From contig JAHAYL010000029.1 in assembly GCA_018384065.1 (NCBI GenBank), positions 24,534-88,533 on the forward strand: a DNA stretch of 64,000 nucleotides, given 5' to 3'. The DNA is from Oxalobacter sp. (GTDB taxonomy: Bacteria; Pseudomonadota; Gammaproteobacteria; Burkholderiales; Burkholderiaceae_D). How positions within the stretch are numbered: the stretch's first letter is position 1; every line of letters starts with the position of its first letter. Below the pieces are notes generated by a model, which worked only from the letters and a program-made list of their open reading frames with translations, was not told the DNA's origin and ran no database searches. Below are positions 25,469 to 34,626 of this stretch, piece after piece. Position numbers and translations under genes: made by a program.

Positions 25469-28213
25469 TCATGAGGTGTATTCTTTTCCGAAGACTTCTT
25501 TCCAGAGCTTCTTGACTTCTTCCGCTTCTCCTTCGACAGAGCCCAAGGCGATTTTTGCTTCGCTGGCTCCCTGCATCCGGATTTCATGCTGCAACCGTCT
25601 GAAATGCCGGTAGATGGCAGCAACCGTTTCGCCAGAAACCTGGGTGAACAGACCCAGTTTCTCGCACATCCTGAGCAGGGCGATATTGCCCAGGTTGCCC
25701 GTGAGTTCCGGGTATCTGACTGCGTGTTCAAGCACCAGGTACTGGACGATGAATTCAATGTCCATCATGCCTCCGGCATCATGCTTGATGTCAAAAAGGG
25801 CTGACCGGTTTGGATGGGCATCGAAAATGCGTTTACGCATTTTTATGACTTCGGTTTTCAATTTCTCCGGATCCCGTTCCTGGCGCAGGATCCTGTTCCG
25901 TAAAGCTTCAAACCGTTCACCGATGGAAGCGTCGCCACAGCAGAAGCGGGCACGGGTCAGGGCTTGGTGTTCCCAAGGCCAGGCAGATTTTTCCTGATAA
26001 CGCTCGAAGGAATCAAAACTGGAAACGAGCAACCCACTGGCACCGTCTGGACGCAAGGCAATGTCAATGTCGAACAGTGTGCCAGCGGATGTCGGGCTGG
26101 TCATCCAAGTAATGAACCGCTGGGCCAGACGGGCATACAGCATGGGAGCCTGTTGGTCGTCGTCGTCATAAAGGAAAATGATATCGAGGTCAGAAGCATA
26201 GCCGAGTTCTTTCCCGCCAAGTTTCCCGTAGGCGATAATGGCGAACCGAGGTTTTTCCCGGTGGCGCTTGGACATGGAAAGCCAGACTTCACGCAATGTG
26301 GCTTCCGCCATGATATCAGCGAGGCGGGAGAGGTCATCCGCCAGTTCTTCCACAGTCAGTTCCCCGCTAAGGTCCTGTGCCAGTAGCCGGAACTGCTGGG
26401 CATGATGGGCTTCCCGAAGGGTATCCATCAATTGTTCCGTATCGCCACGTTGGGGTTCCAGTTGGGCGTTGAGGTCTTGGGTGAAGGCATCCCAATCAGG
26501 ACGTTCCATCAGGGTCCGGGCATCAAGCAGTTCGTCCAGCAGGATAGGATGGCGGGTCAGGTACTGTGCCGCCCAGTCGCTGGTGTCAAGCATATGCATC
26601 AGCCGGGATGTCGCAACCGGATATTCTGTCAGCAGGGACAGGTAAGAAGTCCTTCTTGCAATGCTTTCCAGGAAATCAAGCAGCCGTCCCAGCGTAACCA
26701 AGGGTCTATGTGCATATTCAAGGATGCCTGACAGCACGGAATTGATCAGGGCTGTCATCCTGTCGCTGTTGGTGTCGGACAATGCTTGGATGCGGTGGGA
26801 TTTCCAGAAAGCCTGAAGGCGCTTGGCAGCGGCCTCCGCTTCAGGGAAGCCCATGGATTCAAATTTTGCCTGCAGGATATTCAGTTGGTCTTCATCACTC
26901 TGGCTGGAAATCAATGGCGGAATGACCATTTCATCTGGATCCTGAGGTTCTGATTTCTCTCCAAAGATGGCATCGAACTGTTCGGAGACGAAGTCGCGGT
27001 GTGCCTTGAGGGTCTCCATCAACGCTGTTTCGGAGGACATCCCCGATGCCTTGGCGATGATAAGGCGGTCGTCCGCATTGTTGGGCAGGGAATGGCTCTG
27101 CGCATCCTCTAAGTATTGGATGCGGTGTTCAATGTTGCGGAGGAAAGTATAGGACTCCAACAGGTGGTTGACGGTCTCCTCTTCCATCAACCGTTTCTCA
27201 GCAAGGATGCGCAGGATGTTCCGGGTGGACTTGTCCTGGAGGACGGGTTCCCTGCCTCCCCGGATGAGCTGGAACATCTGGGCAAGGAACTCGATTTCAC
27301 GGATACCGCCGCGGCCAAGCTTTACGTCATTGCTGTGTTCCGGGTGCATCCTTTCCCGGCGGATGACATCGGCACGAATCTGCTGGTGCAGGTTCCGGAT
27401 GGATTCGATGACCCCGAAATCAAGATACTTCCTGTAGATGAAAGGGAAAACAAAGGACTGCAAGGCAGCGATGTCTTCGGGATTGCCGGTGACAGCGCGT
27501 GCCTTGATCCATGCATAGCGTTCCCATTCACGTCCCTGTACGATGAAATACTGCTCAAGCATACTGAAGCTGGCAGCGAGTGGTCCAGAGTTTCCATTGG
27601 GCCGTAAAGCCATATCCACACGGAAAATGAAACCATCTTCAGCAATCTCGGAAATGGCGGCAATGAGGCGCCTGCCCAGGCGGATGAAAAATTCCTGATT
27701 CGACAACAGGCGTTGGCGTCCTTCATGGGTTGGAACCGTTTCCCCGTTTTCCGGATAAACAAAGATAAGGTCGATATCGGATGAGACATTGAGTTCACGT
27801 CCCCCGAGCTTTCCCATACCCAGTACAATCAGTTCCTGCTGTCTGCCTGACTGTGCACCGACTGGCATACCGTGGGCATCCATCATCTCTTGATACAGGA
27901 TACCAAGCAGTGTCTGGATGGTGAATTCTGCAAACAGTGTCATGGTTTCCACGACTTCTGACAGGTCTGCTTTCCCAGAAATATCCCGGTTGATGATGGC
28001 GCAGATAATCAGGTTGCGCAGCCTGCGCATCGCCCGTTGCAAGGGATGACCGACATCGGTTTCCTGTTTGAGCAGGGCAGTGAAATCCGTTTCCGTCAAA
28101 GGCTTTTGGATAATGGCATCCAGTTGCTGCTGGCGTTTTTCCCGGTCTCCATTCAGCCAGTTCCGGTAAAAACGAGAAGCCTGTTCCGGGGGAATCAATG
28201 ACGGACTGTTCAT
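25469..28213 (-). CDS. glnE: Bifunctional glutamine synthetase adenylyltransferase/deadenylylase
   Basis: A 914-residue regulator that adenylylates and deadenylylates glutamine synthetase in response to PII and glutamine. Both nucleotidyltransferase domains look intact: GMGKLGGRELNVSSDIDLIFVY in the N-terminal half (deadenylylation) and AYGKLGGKELGYASDLDIIFLYD in the C-terminal half (adenylylation). The intervening helical regulatory region and the terminal helical bundle are of normal length. It is divergent from yhdP with 120 bp between the starts. Confidence 0.96.
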   Translation of the reverse strand: MNSPSLIPPEQASRFYRNWLNGDREKRQQQLDAIIQKPLTETDFTALLKQETDVGHPLQRAMRRLRNLIICAIINRDISGKADLSEVVETMTLFAEFTIQTLLGILYQEMMDAHGMPVGAQSGRQQELIVLGMGKLGGRELNVSSDIDLIFVYPENGETVPTHEGRQRLLSNQEFFIRLGRRLIAAISEIAEDGFIFRVDMALRPNGNSGPLAASFSMLEQYFIVQGREWERYAWIKARAVTGNPEDIAALQSFVFPFIYRKYLDFGVIESIRNLHQQIRADVIRRERMHPEHSNDVKLGRGGIREIEFLAQMFQLIRGGREPVLQDKSTRNILRILAEKRLMEEETVNHLLESYTFLRNIEHRIQYLEDAQSHSLPNNADDRLIIAKASGMSSETALMETLKAHRDFVSEQFDAIFGEKSEPQDPDEMVIPPLISSQSDEDQLNILQAKFESMGFPEAEAAAKRLQAFWKSHRIQALSDTNSDRMTALINSVLSGILEYAHRPLVTLGRLLDFLESIARRTSYLSLLTEYPVATSRLMHMLDTSDWAAQYLTRHPILLDELLDARTLMERPDWDAFTQDLNAQLEPQRGDTEQLMDTLREAHHAQQFRLLAQDLSGELTVEELADDLSRLADIMAEATLREVWLSMSKRHREKPRFAIIAYGKLGGKELGYASDLDIIFLYDDDDQQAPMLYARLAQRFITWMTSPTSAGTLFDIDIALRPDGASGLLVSSFDSFERYQEKSAWPWEHQALTRARFCCGDASIGERFEALRNRILRQERDPEKLKTEVIKMRKRIFDAHPNRSALFDIKHDAGGMMDIEFIVQYLVLEHAVRYPELTGNLGNIALLRMCEKLGLFTQVSGETVAAIYRHFRRLQHEIRMQGASEAKIALGSVEGEAEEVKKLWKEVFGKEYTS

Positions 28214-28333
28214 GTTGTAAGCAAGCGTAACGGTTGTTTTTTACAAGCATAGCAGATGCTATTCTTTCAGGCGGTTAAAAAATCAGCCAACACTATGGTA
28301 TTTTACGACCTGTAAACCGCTTGAAAATTGGTG

Positions 28334-31300
28334 ATGCAGCAGAACACGCAGCAAGGAAAGCAGCAACCTGAGGAACCGGATGTGTCTATGATGCCTTCGG
28401 ATGAAGAGGCTGTTCCTTTTTTCCGCAAGCACCGGAAACTGGTCTGGTTTGGAGGCGGTGTCATCGGTGCGTTGCTGCTTCTTATCCTTGGATTGGTTGC
28501 AACAGCCTGCATCCTGATGTCAAACATCGGGCATTATCACCGGCATATCGAAGAAACTGCCAGCAAAGCCGTCAAGCGTCCTGTCCGTTTTGACCATATC
28601 CAATCCTATTGGCAAGGGTTGAATCCGGCTGTTTCCCTTGGACATCTCACTGTCTCCGATGAATCTGGTAAACCTCAGTTGACATTGGAAAGCGTGGATG
28701 CCGTTGTGTCCTGGCAATCGCTTCTGGCAATGGAAATCCGCCTTGCCTGCCTGCAGGTCAATCATCCAGACCTGAATATCCGCCGTGATGTACAGGGTCG
28801 TTTCCATATAGCAGGGATTCTTATCGATCCAAATGACAGCAAAGACAATGGCTTCAGTGAATGGCTGATGAAACAGTCAGCGGTTGTTGTGACCGATGGT
28901 AAAGTGCACTGGCAGGATGATATCCGGAAGGGGATTGCACTGGATATCAGGGATATTGCAGGGTCGTTGGAAAACAGTGGCGCGGACCATGATTTCACCA
29001 TCCGTGCCAAGCCGGACCTGCCAGGGACAGAAACCTTGGAAATGAAAGGTTCTTTCACTATGCCTTCAGGCAAGAAAGAACCTGATGCTGTATCAGTTGC
29101 CGTTGACCATCTGGATGTTGATACCTTATCTGCATTGATACCGTTCCTGCCAGTTGATGACAGCCTGTACAGGCAGCTGCAAGGGTATCAGTTTGCCGGG
29201 AAACTGGCTGATATTGCCGTTGAATGGCATCGCCAGGATGCATCGGCATGGTCTGTCAAAGGTTCTTTCGACAACCTGATTGTAAGGGAAAAGGCTGGTG
29301 CCAAGCTGACGGAAAGCAGCCGTCTGTGGCCATCAGGACTGGGTGTTGTTGGATTGACAGGTAAAGTCAGTGCCAATGCGCAGGGCGGTACACTGTCCCT
29401 GGATTCAACCCAGACGGCTGTACTGCTTCCGGCATACCCTGCAGGGAAGCCCCAGACATTTGATGAGTTGAAAGCAGGGCTTTCCTGGACCCAGTCTGAA
29501 GCGGATGGGCTGGTGTTGGATATCCATGAAATGACGTTCCAGCAGAAAGCTGTCACAGGCAGGGTTTCCGGGCAATATACCCGTAATCCAGCAGCAGGCA
29601 ACGGTGGTGCGGGGTCACTGGACCTGACTGCGGAAGTGGACAGCCTGGCGGTTGCCGATGTGAAGCATTATATCCCGTTGCAGACACCAAAAGCCTTGGC
29701 TGAATGGTTGGCAGCTGCTTTGAAAACCGGAAAGGTCAGCAAGGCGGTTGCGCGTATCAAAGGCAGGATCGACAGGATTCCTTATCCTGAAGGGGAAGGC
29801 ATTTTCGATATCAAGGCGAAATTGGTTGATGCATCGATGAACTATACCCCGTTCAACCGCTCACTTGATGGAAAACGTCCGCTTTGGCCGGATCTCGACC
29901 ATATCCAAGGTGAATTCCGGATGGAAGGCAAAGCGATTACCGTCCATGCCGATTCAGCAACCACCCAAGGCGCCAACCTGCATGATGTGGATGTCGTGAT
30001 TCCTGATACGCTCAATGGTCCTCCGACATTGGAAATCAAAGGGTATTCAGACGGTCCGATGAAAAAACAGCTTGAGTTTGTCAATGCTTCACCAGTCTAT
30101 GAAATGATCGGGCATCTGACAGAGAACACTGTTGCATCGGGCGATGGCAGTGTCGATATCAAGATCCATCTTCCCTTGAAAAACCTGAAGGAGACAGTTG
30201 TAGATGGCCATCTCAAGTTCCAAGGCAATGACATCATCCTGTTGGAAGACCTGCCTGTCGTAACGGGTACCCGAGGGGAACTGCATTTCACCCATCAGGG
30301 ATTCATGCTGTCGGATATCAAAGGCCGTTTCCTGCATGAACCTGTCTCCATCCATGGCGGAACGGTCAAGAATGATGCTTTCCATGTCAAGGTGGAAGGC
30401 ATCCTGAGCGGACAGGGAGTCCGTAAGACCTATACAGCAGGTGCTATGAAACATCTGGCGGGCACAATGACCGGGCATGCCCCATTTAAGGTCGATATTG
30501 AAAGAGGCAACATCCAGATTTCAACAGACCTGAAAGGTATCGGGCTCAATCTACCAGCACCTCTTGGAAAACAGGCTGGTACAGCAATACCGTTGCGGGT
30601 GCATCTGAAAGATATGCCCTCGAAAGGAACGGTCAAGTATGATGAACTGTCGGTCAGTTATGGTAAAGGCAAGACTGCCAGATATCTCCGCACCAAAAGA
30701 GGGCATGACCATTACTGGCGGGTGGCAGAAGGTGGTTTTGGCATCAACCGTCCTGCCATCACCAGAGAAGGCCTGATGGTGAATGCAGATGTCCGTTATT
30801 TTGACCTGAATGAATGGATTGATTTCATTGTCGGTTTTTATGCCAGTGCAGGTTCATCTTCATCTGGTGCGAAATCATCCGGTGGAGGTTTGATCCAGTA
30901 CCTTGAGCCCCATTGGTTCAATCTGAAAGCTGATACATTCGATGCTTTCGGCCTCAGGGCGAAACAGGCTGTGGCAGAAGGTTCCCGCCATCATGGCCGT
31001 TGGGAAATCGATGCATCTGCAGATGTATTGGATGGGCATATCGTCTATATTGAGAACAATGCCACCTATCCCCATGGTTACCTGCAGGCAAAGCTGAAAA
31101 ATTTTGATGTCCCTTGGAAATCCATCAAGCCGCATAGCGGTGCTTCCGGTGGAACGATGGCATACCGTGGTGCCTTGCCTTCGATGGATGTCGAAACAGA
31201 AAACCTGGGACTGTTGGACCGCCATGACCTGGGCGATGCTGTGTTGAAGGCAGAGAGTGTCAGGCGTGCGCATGGCAATGAATGGTTGATCAAACAGCTG

Positions 31301-32038
31301 CGTATCAGCAATGAGGATGCATTCATTGAGGCAACCGGTAAATGGACTGCATTGCCTGGGCAGCGGCCTGAAACCCAGCTTGATTTCCAGTTGGATGTTT
31401 CCAATGAAGGCAATCTGCTGAAACGGCTGTTGTTCGACGGTCTCCTGAAGGGAGGCGTTGCTGTGTACAAAGGCAGCATCCATTGGCATGGACTGCCGTT
31501 TGTGCCTGATTTCGGCTCAATGTCAGGCAGGATGTCGTCCAACCATACCAATGGGCAGTTCCTGAAAATCAAGCCAGGTGCCGCAAAGCTGCTGAGTGTC
31601 CTCAGCTTACAGTCCCTGCCACGCCGTGCCGGTATGGATTTCAGGGATGTTGCAGCCAAAGGCTTTTCCTATGACAGTGTCGCCGGGGATTATGTCATCA
31701 CGGATGGCATCATGAAGACCGACAACCTGCAGGTAATCGGTTTACCGGCAGAAGTGGATCTGAAGGGCATTATCAATATTGTCGAGATGACGCAGGACCT
31801 TGTCGCTGAGGTCAGACCGGAAATCAATGCTGCAGGAGCATCGATTGCAGTTGGTTTGGTCAATCCGATTATCGGTGTTGGCACGTTCCTTGCACAGGCT
31901 TTGGTAAGGGAACCGCTGAAACAGAATTTCACATATCACTACCATATTACAGGTGAATGGGGGAATCCTGTTGTTGAGATAATGGATAAGGAAAAGCCTG
32001 AACCTGAAAAAAGCGGGTCTGCTGATTGGAAGGAATAA
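28334..32038 (+). CDS. yhdP: YhdP-family AsmA-like envelope protein
   Basis: A very large protein (1,234 residues) with one N-terminal membrane helix (LVWFGGGVIGALLLLILGLVATACILM, about residues 38-64) and a long periplasmic beta-rich body. YhdP with TamB and YdbH is implicated in phospholipid transport to the outer membrane; tamB is at the left edge of this window. Family segments include RPVRFDHIQSYWQGLNPAVSLGHLTV near the start and ATGKWTALPGQRPETQLDF and a terminal YHYHITGEWGNPVVE. The start is ATG 28334 (MQQNTQQ); a TTG and GTG just upstream are in frame. Confidence 0.9.
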   Translation: MQQNTQQGKQQPEEPDVSMMPSDEEAVPFFRKHRKLVWFGGGVIGALLLLILGLVATACILMSNIGHYHRHIEETASKAVKRPVRFDHIQSYWQGLNPAVSLGHLTVSDESGKPQLTLESVDAVVSWQSLLAMEIRLACLQVNHPDLNIRRDVQGRFHIAGILIDPNDSKDNGFSEWLMKQSAVVVTDGKVHWQDDIRKGIALDIRDIAGSLENSGADHDFTIRAKPDLPGTETLEMKGSFTMPSGKKEPDAVSVAVDHLDVDTLSALIPFLPVDDSLYRQLQGYQFAGKLADIAVEWHRQDASAWSVKGSFDNLIVREKAGAKLTESSRLWPSGLGVVGLTGKVSANAQGGTLSLDSTQTAVLLPAYPAGKPQTFDELKAGLSWTQSEADGLVLDIHEMTFQQKAVTGRVSGQYTRNPAAGNGGAGSLDLTAEVDSLAVADVKHYIPLQTPKALAEWLAAALKTGKVSKAVARIKGRIDRIPYPEGEGIFDIKAKLVDASMNYTPFNRSLDGKRPLWPDLDHIQGEFRMEGKAITVHADSATTQGANLHDVDVVIPDTLNGPPTLEIKGYSDGPMKKQLEFVNASPVYEMIGHLTENTVASGDGSVDIKIHLPLKNLKETVVDGHLKFQGNDIILLEDLPVVTGTRGELHFTHQGFMLSDIKGRFLHEPVSIHGGTVKNDAFHVKVEGILSGQGVRKTYTAGAMKHLAGTMTGHAPFKVDIERGNIQISTDLKGIGLNLPAPLGKQAGTAIPLRVHLKDMPSKGTVKYDELSVSYGKGKTARYLRTKRGHDHYWRVAEGGFGINRPAITREGLMVNADVRYFDLNEWIDFIVGFYASAGSSSSGAKSSGGGLIQYLEPHWFNLKADTFDAFGLRAKQAVAEGSRHHGRWEIDASADVLDGHIVYIENNATYPHGYLQAKLKNFDVPWKSIKPHSGASGGTMAYRGALPSMDVETENLGLLDRHDLGDAVLKAESVRRAHGNEWLIKQLRISNEDAFIEATGKWTALPGQRPETQLDFQLDVSNEGNLLKRLLFDGLLKGGVAVYKGSIHWHGLPFVPDFGSMSGRMSSNHTNGQFLKIKPGAAKLLSVLSLQSLPRRAGMDFRDVAAKGFSYDSVAGDYVITDGIMKTDNLQVIGLPAEVDLKGIINIVEMTQDLVAEVRPEINAAGASIAVGLVNPIIGVGTFLAQALVREPLKQNFTYHYHITGEWGNPVVEIMDKEKPEPEKSGSADWKE

Positions 32039-32050
32039 GGGGAGAAGAAA

Positions 32051-32848
32051 ATGACAAAAGTTGCCGCAGTCCAGATGGTGTCCACGCCGGTTGTCAAAGA
32101 AAACATGGTCACAGCAGGGAAGTTGATTGCAGAAGCCGTAGATAAAGGGGCGGAACTGGTGCTGTTGCCGGAGTATTGGTCAGCCATTGGACGGCAGGAT
32201 ATTGAGAAACTGGACGATGCAGAGCCTTACGGCAAAGGACCTATACAGGATTTCATGGCAGAGACCGCCCGGAAACATAATATCTGGCTGATAGGCGGTA
32301 CGCTTTCACTGGTTTCCCCTGAACCAGGCAAAGTGTTGAACACAACCTTGGTCTACAGTCCGGAAGGCAGTAATGTTGCACGTTACGACAAGATCCATCT
32401 GTTCGGGTTTTCAACTGAACGGGAAGCTTATGACGAATCTGCTGTCATCAGCCGGGGAAGTTCAGTCACCACGTTTGAAGCACCATTTGGCAAAGTGGGC
32501 CTGTCTGTCTGTTATGACCTGCGCTTCCCGGAACTCTACCGTGCATTGGGTGACTGCTGCCTGATGGTGGTTCCTGCGGCATTCACTTACACAACCGGGC
32601 AGGTGCATTGGGAAATCCTGCTCCGTGCCCGTGCCATTGAGAACCAGACCTATATCCTTGCTGCTGCCCAAGGTGGGCGTCATCCAACAGGACGCCGTAC
32701 CTGGGGGCATTCCATGCTGATTGACCCATGGGGGCAGGTCCGGTCGGTCTGTGTTGAAGGGGAAGGGCTTGCTATCGGTGATATTGATATCAGGCTGTTG
32801 TCGTCCATCCGGGAAAAACTGCCGGCATTGAAACACCGTCGGCTCTGA
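32051..32848 (+). CDS. Carbon-nitrogen hydrolase, probable deaminated glutathione amidase
   Basis: A 265-residue nitrilase-superfamily amidase related to Nit1/YbeM, which repairs deaminated glutathione. The Glu-Lys-Cys triad is visible in LLPEYWSAIG, ARYDKIHLF and LSVCYDLRFPELYR. The HPTGRRTWGHSMLIDPWG segment is typical of this branch. It follows yhdP by 12 bp and precedes tldD, an arrangement common in Burkholderiales. The substrate is inferred from subfamily resemblance only. Confidence 0.85.
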   Translation: MTKVAAVQMVSTPVVKENMVTAGKLIAEAVDKGAELVLLPEYWSAIGRQDIEKLDDAEPYGKGPIQDFMAETARKHNIWLIGGTLSLVSPEPGKVLNTTLVYSPEGSNVARYDKIHLFGFSTEREAYDESAVISRGSSVTTFEAPFGKVGLSVCYDLRFPELYRALGDCCLMVVPAAFTYTTGQVHWEILLRARAIENQTYILAAAQGGRHPTGRRTWGHSMLIDPWGQVRSVCVEGEGLAIGDIDIRLLSSIREKLPALKHRRL

Positions 32849-32916
32849 TTTTCTGGCAACCGTTCTGCAAGATACATTAAAATCAATCTTTCAATGAAAT
32901 CTCAAGACGGCATCCT

Positions 32917-34380
32917 ATGTCTTCACAGCATCTTTCCTTAGACAACCTGTCACAGGCCAAAACCATTCTTCTTGAACCTTTTGGATTGGATGAAACAGTA
33001 TTGATGAATACGATGGGTGATATATTCACCCATCAGGTTGATTATGCTGACCTGTATTTCCAGTTCACCAAGAACGAAGGGTGGAGTTTGGAGGATGGCA
33101 AGGTCAAATCTGGCAGTTTCTCCATTGATAAAGGTGTCGGTGTCCGTGCTGTTTCTGGTGACAGGACTGCTTTCTCCTATTCTGATGAGATTTCCCGTGC
33201 AGCGTTGCGTGATGCTGCGTCAGCTGTACGGTCCATTGGCCGGCAAGGTGCGGGGACAGCGGCGCTGGTGTCTGGCATGAGCCGGTTGGATACCCGTGCA
33301 TTGTATCTGCCAGAAGACCCTTTCCAGACATTGTCCGCCACAGAGAAGGTTGCATTGCTTGAAAAGGTGGAAAAAACCGCCAAGGCAATGGATGCCCGTA
33401 TCGTCCAGGTCATGGCTGGACTGGCAGGGGAATACGATGTTGTGCTGGTTGCCCGCAGTGATGGCAAGCTGGCAGCGGATATACGGCCGTTGGTCCGCCT
33501 GTCGGTGACGGTGATTGCTGAAGAAAACGGACGCAGGGAAATCGGCAGCAGTGGCGGGGGAGGACGTTTTGGCTACGGTTATTTCACTGATGCGTTGGTC
33601 AACGGGTATGTCAGCCAGGCGGTGCATTCTGCATTGACCATGCTCCGTGCTGGTCCTGCCCCGGCAGGACCGATGACAGTGGTATTGGGCTCTGGTTGGC
33701 CGGGAGTCCTGTTGCATGAAGCTGTGGGGCATGGTCTTGAGGGGGATTTCAACCGGAAGGGATTCAGTGCTTTTTCTGGTTTACTGGGACAGAAAGTCGC
33801 TGCTGACAGTATCACCGTCATTGATGATGGCACCATTACCGGTCGCCGTGGTTCGCTGAACATGGATGATGAAGGCAACCAGACACAGCATAATGTCCTG
33901 ATTGAGAAAGGTGTGCTTAAGGGATACCTTCAGGATTCCCTGAATGCCCGCCTGATGAAGATGCCGCTCACGGGGAATGGCCGCCGCCAGTCCTATGCGC
34001 ATCTGCCGATTCCACGTATGACGAATACCTTCATGTTGGGAGGGGACAAAGAGCCTGGGGAGATTATTGCTTCTGTCAAAAACGGTTTGTATGCAGCCAA
34101 TTTTGGCGGTGGTCAGGTTGATATCACCAGTGGCAAGTTTGTATTCTCGGCAAGTGAGGCCTATCTTATTGAAGAAGGCAGGATTACCAGTCCAGTGAAA
34201 GGGGCAACCTTGATCGGTAACGGTCCAGATGTCCTCAAGCGCGTTTCGATGGTTGGCAATGATATGAAATTGGATACTGGCATCGGTGTCTGTGGCAAGG
34301 AAGGGCAGAGTGTTCCTGTCGGTGTCGGCATGCCGACCATCCGTCTTGACGGTGTGACGGTTGGAGGGACAGCCGGTTGA
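32917..34380 (+). CDS. tldD: Metalloprotease TldD
   Basis: A 487-residue protein of the TldD/PmbA pair, which forms a heterodimeric zinc protease with TldE/PmbA that degrades unfolded peptides and processes some modified peptides. The zinc motif HEAVGH lies at residues 267-272 (LLHEAVGHGLEGDF), with the later C-terminal Cys in GVCGKEGQSVPVGVG. The partner pmbA is not in this window. It is the third gene of the yhdP-nit-tldD run; the aroG promoter starts 11 bp after its stop. Confidence 0.95.
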   Translation: MSSQHLSLDNLSQAKTILLEPFGLDETVLMNTMGDIFTHQVDYADLYFQFTKNEGWSLEDGKVKSGSFSIDKGVGVRAVSGDRTAFSYSDEISRAALRDAASAVRSIGRQGAGTAALVSGMSRLDTRALYLPEDPFQTLSATEKVALLEKVEKTAKAMDARIVQVMAGLAGEYDVVLVARSDGKLAADIRPLVRLSVTVIAEENGRREIGSSGGGGRFGYGYFTDALVNGYVSQAVHSALTMLRAGPAPAGPMTVVLGSGWPGVLLHEAVGHGLEGDFNRKGFSAFSGLLGQKVAADSITVIDDGTITGRRGSLNMDDEGNQTQHNVLIEKGVLKGYLQDSLNARLMKMPLTGNGRRQSYAHLPIPRMTNTFMLGGDKEPGEIIASVKNGLYAANFGGGQVDITSGKFVFSASEAYLIEEGRITSPVKGATLIGNGPDVLKRVSMVGNDMKLDTGIGVCGKEGQSVPVGVGMPTIRLDGVTVGGTAG

Positions 34381-34390
34381 ATGAAAAACT

Positions 34391-34419
34391 TTGTCAGTTT
34401 CAGAAAACTGGTTTACAAT
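34391..34419 (+). promoter_or_regulatory. Sigma70-type promoter of the aroG leader
   Basis: TTGTCA (34391-34396), a 17-base spacer and TACAAT (34414-34419) make a near-consensus promoter. The predicted start is near 34426, about 27 bases before the leader-peptide start codon. Confidence 0.75.
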
Positions 34420-34452
34420 GAACAACATTGATAAACAAGGAAGTTTTGTAAA

Positions 34453-34512
34453 GTGTTGAATTTCTCCCGATTTTATTTCTTTTGGTTTAGCCGTTTGCTC
34501 AGAGGGCGGTGA
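34453..34512 (+). CDS. Aromatic leader peptide of the aroG attenuator
   Basis: A 19-codon open frame starting with GTG (34453) or TTG (34456), preceded by AAGGAAG about nine bases upstream. The peptide reads MLNFSRFYFFWFSRLLRGR: five Phe, one Tyr and one Trp, seven of 19 residues and six of them within codons 7-12. This is the composition expected for ribosome-mediated attenuation sensing charged tRNA-Phe, with possible Tyr and Trp input. The stop codon lies inside the segment that forms either the pause or the antiterminator stem. It resembles the pheA and pheST leaders of enterobacteria in logic, not in sequence. Confidence 0.75.
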   Translation: MLNFSRFYFFWFSRLLRGR

Positions 34513-34584
34513 AAGGTCGGGTCATAGCTATACGGAACCAACTAGGAAAAATACCAAACCGCCAGAGAAACTGGCGGTTTTTTT
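34486..34584 (+). promoter_or_regulatory. Transcription attenuator upstream of aroG (pause, antiterminator and terminator stems)
   Basis: Three mutually exclusive pairings are visible. First, TTTAGCCG (34486-34493) with CGGTGAAA (34507-34514), with one mismatch and one wobble. Second, GGCGGT (34505-34510) with ACCGCC (34558-34563), extended by GGT/ACC (34515-34517 with 34553-34555). Third, a perfect 10-bp terminator AAACCGCCAG (34556-34565) with CTGGCGGTTT (34571-34580) and a T run to 34584. A ribosome stalled on the Phe-rich codons would cover the first strand and allow the antiterminator. Confidence 0.75.
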
Positions 34585-34626
34585 ATATACAGGGTTTTAT
34601 ACAGGGATATTTGAGGGAAACCAATC

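Noticed and set aside
34381..34626. A small protein-coding gene or sRNA independent of aroG
   Set aside because: The only frame with a ribosome-binding site is the 19-codon aromatic peptide, and the paired stems fit attenuation better than a separate sRNA.
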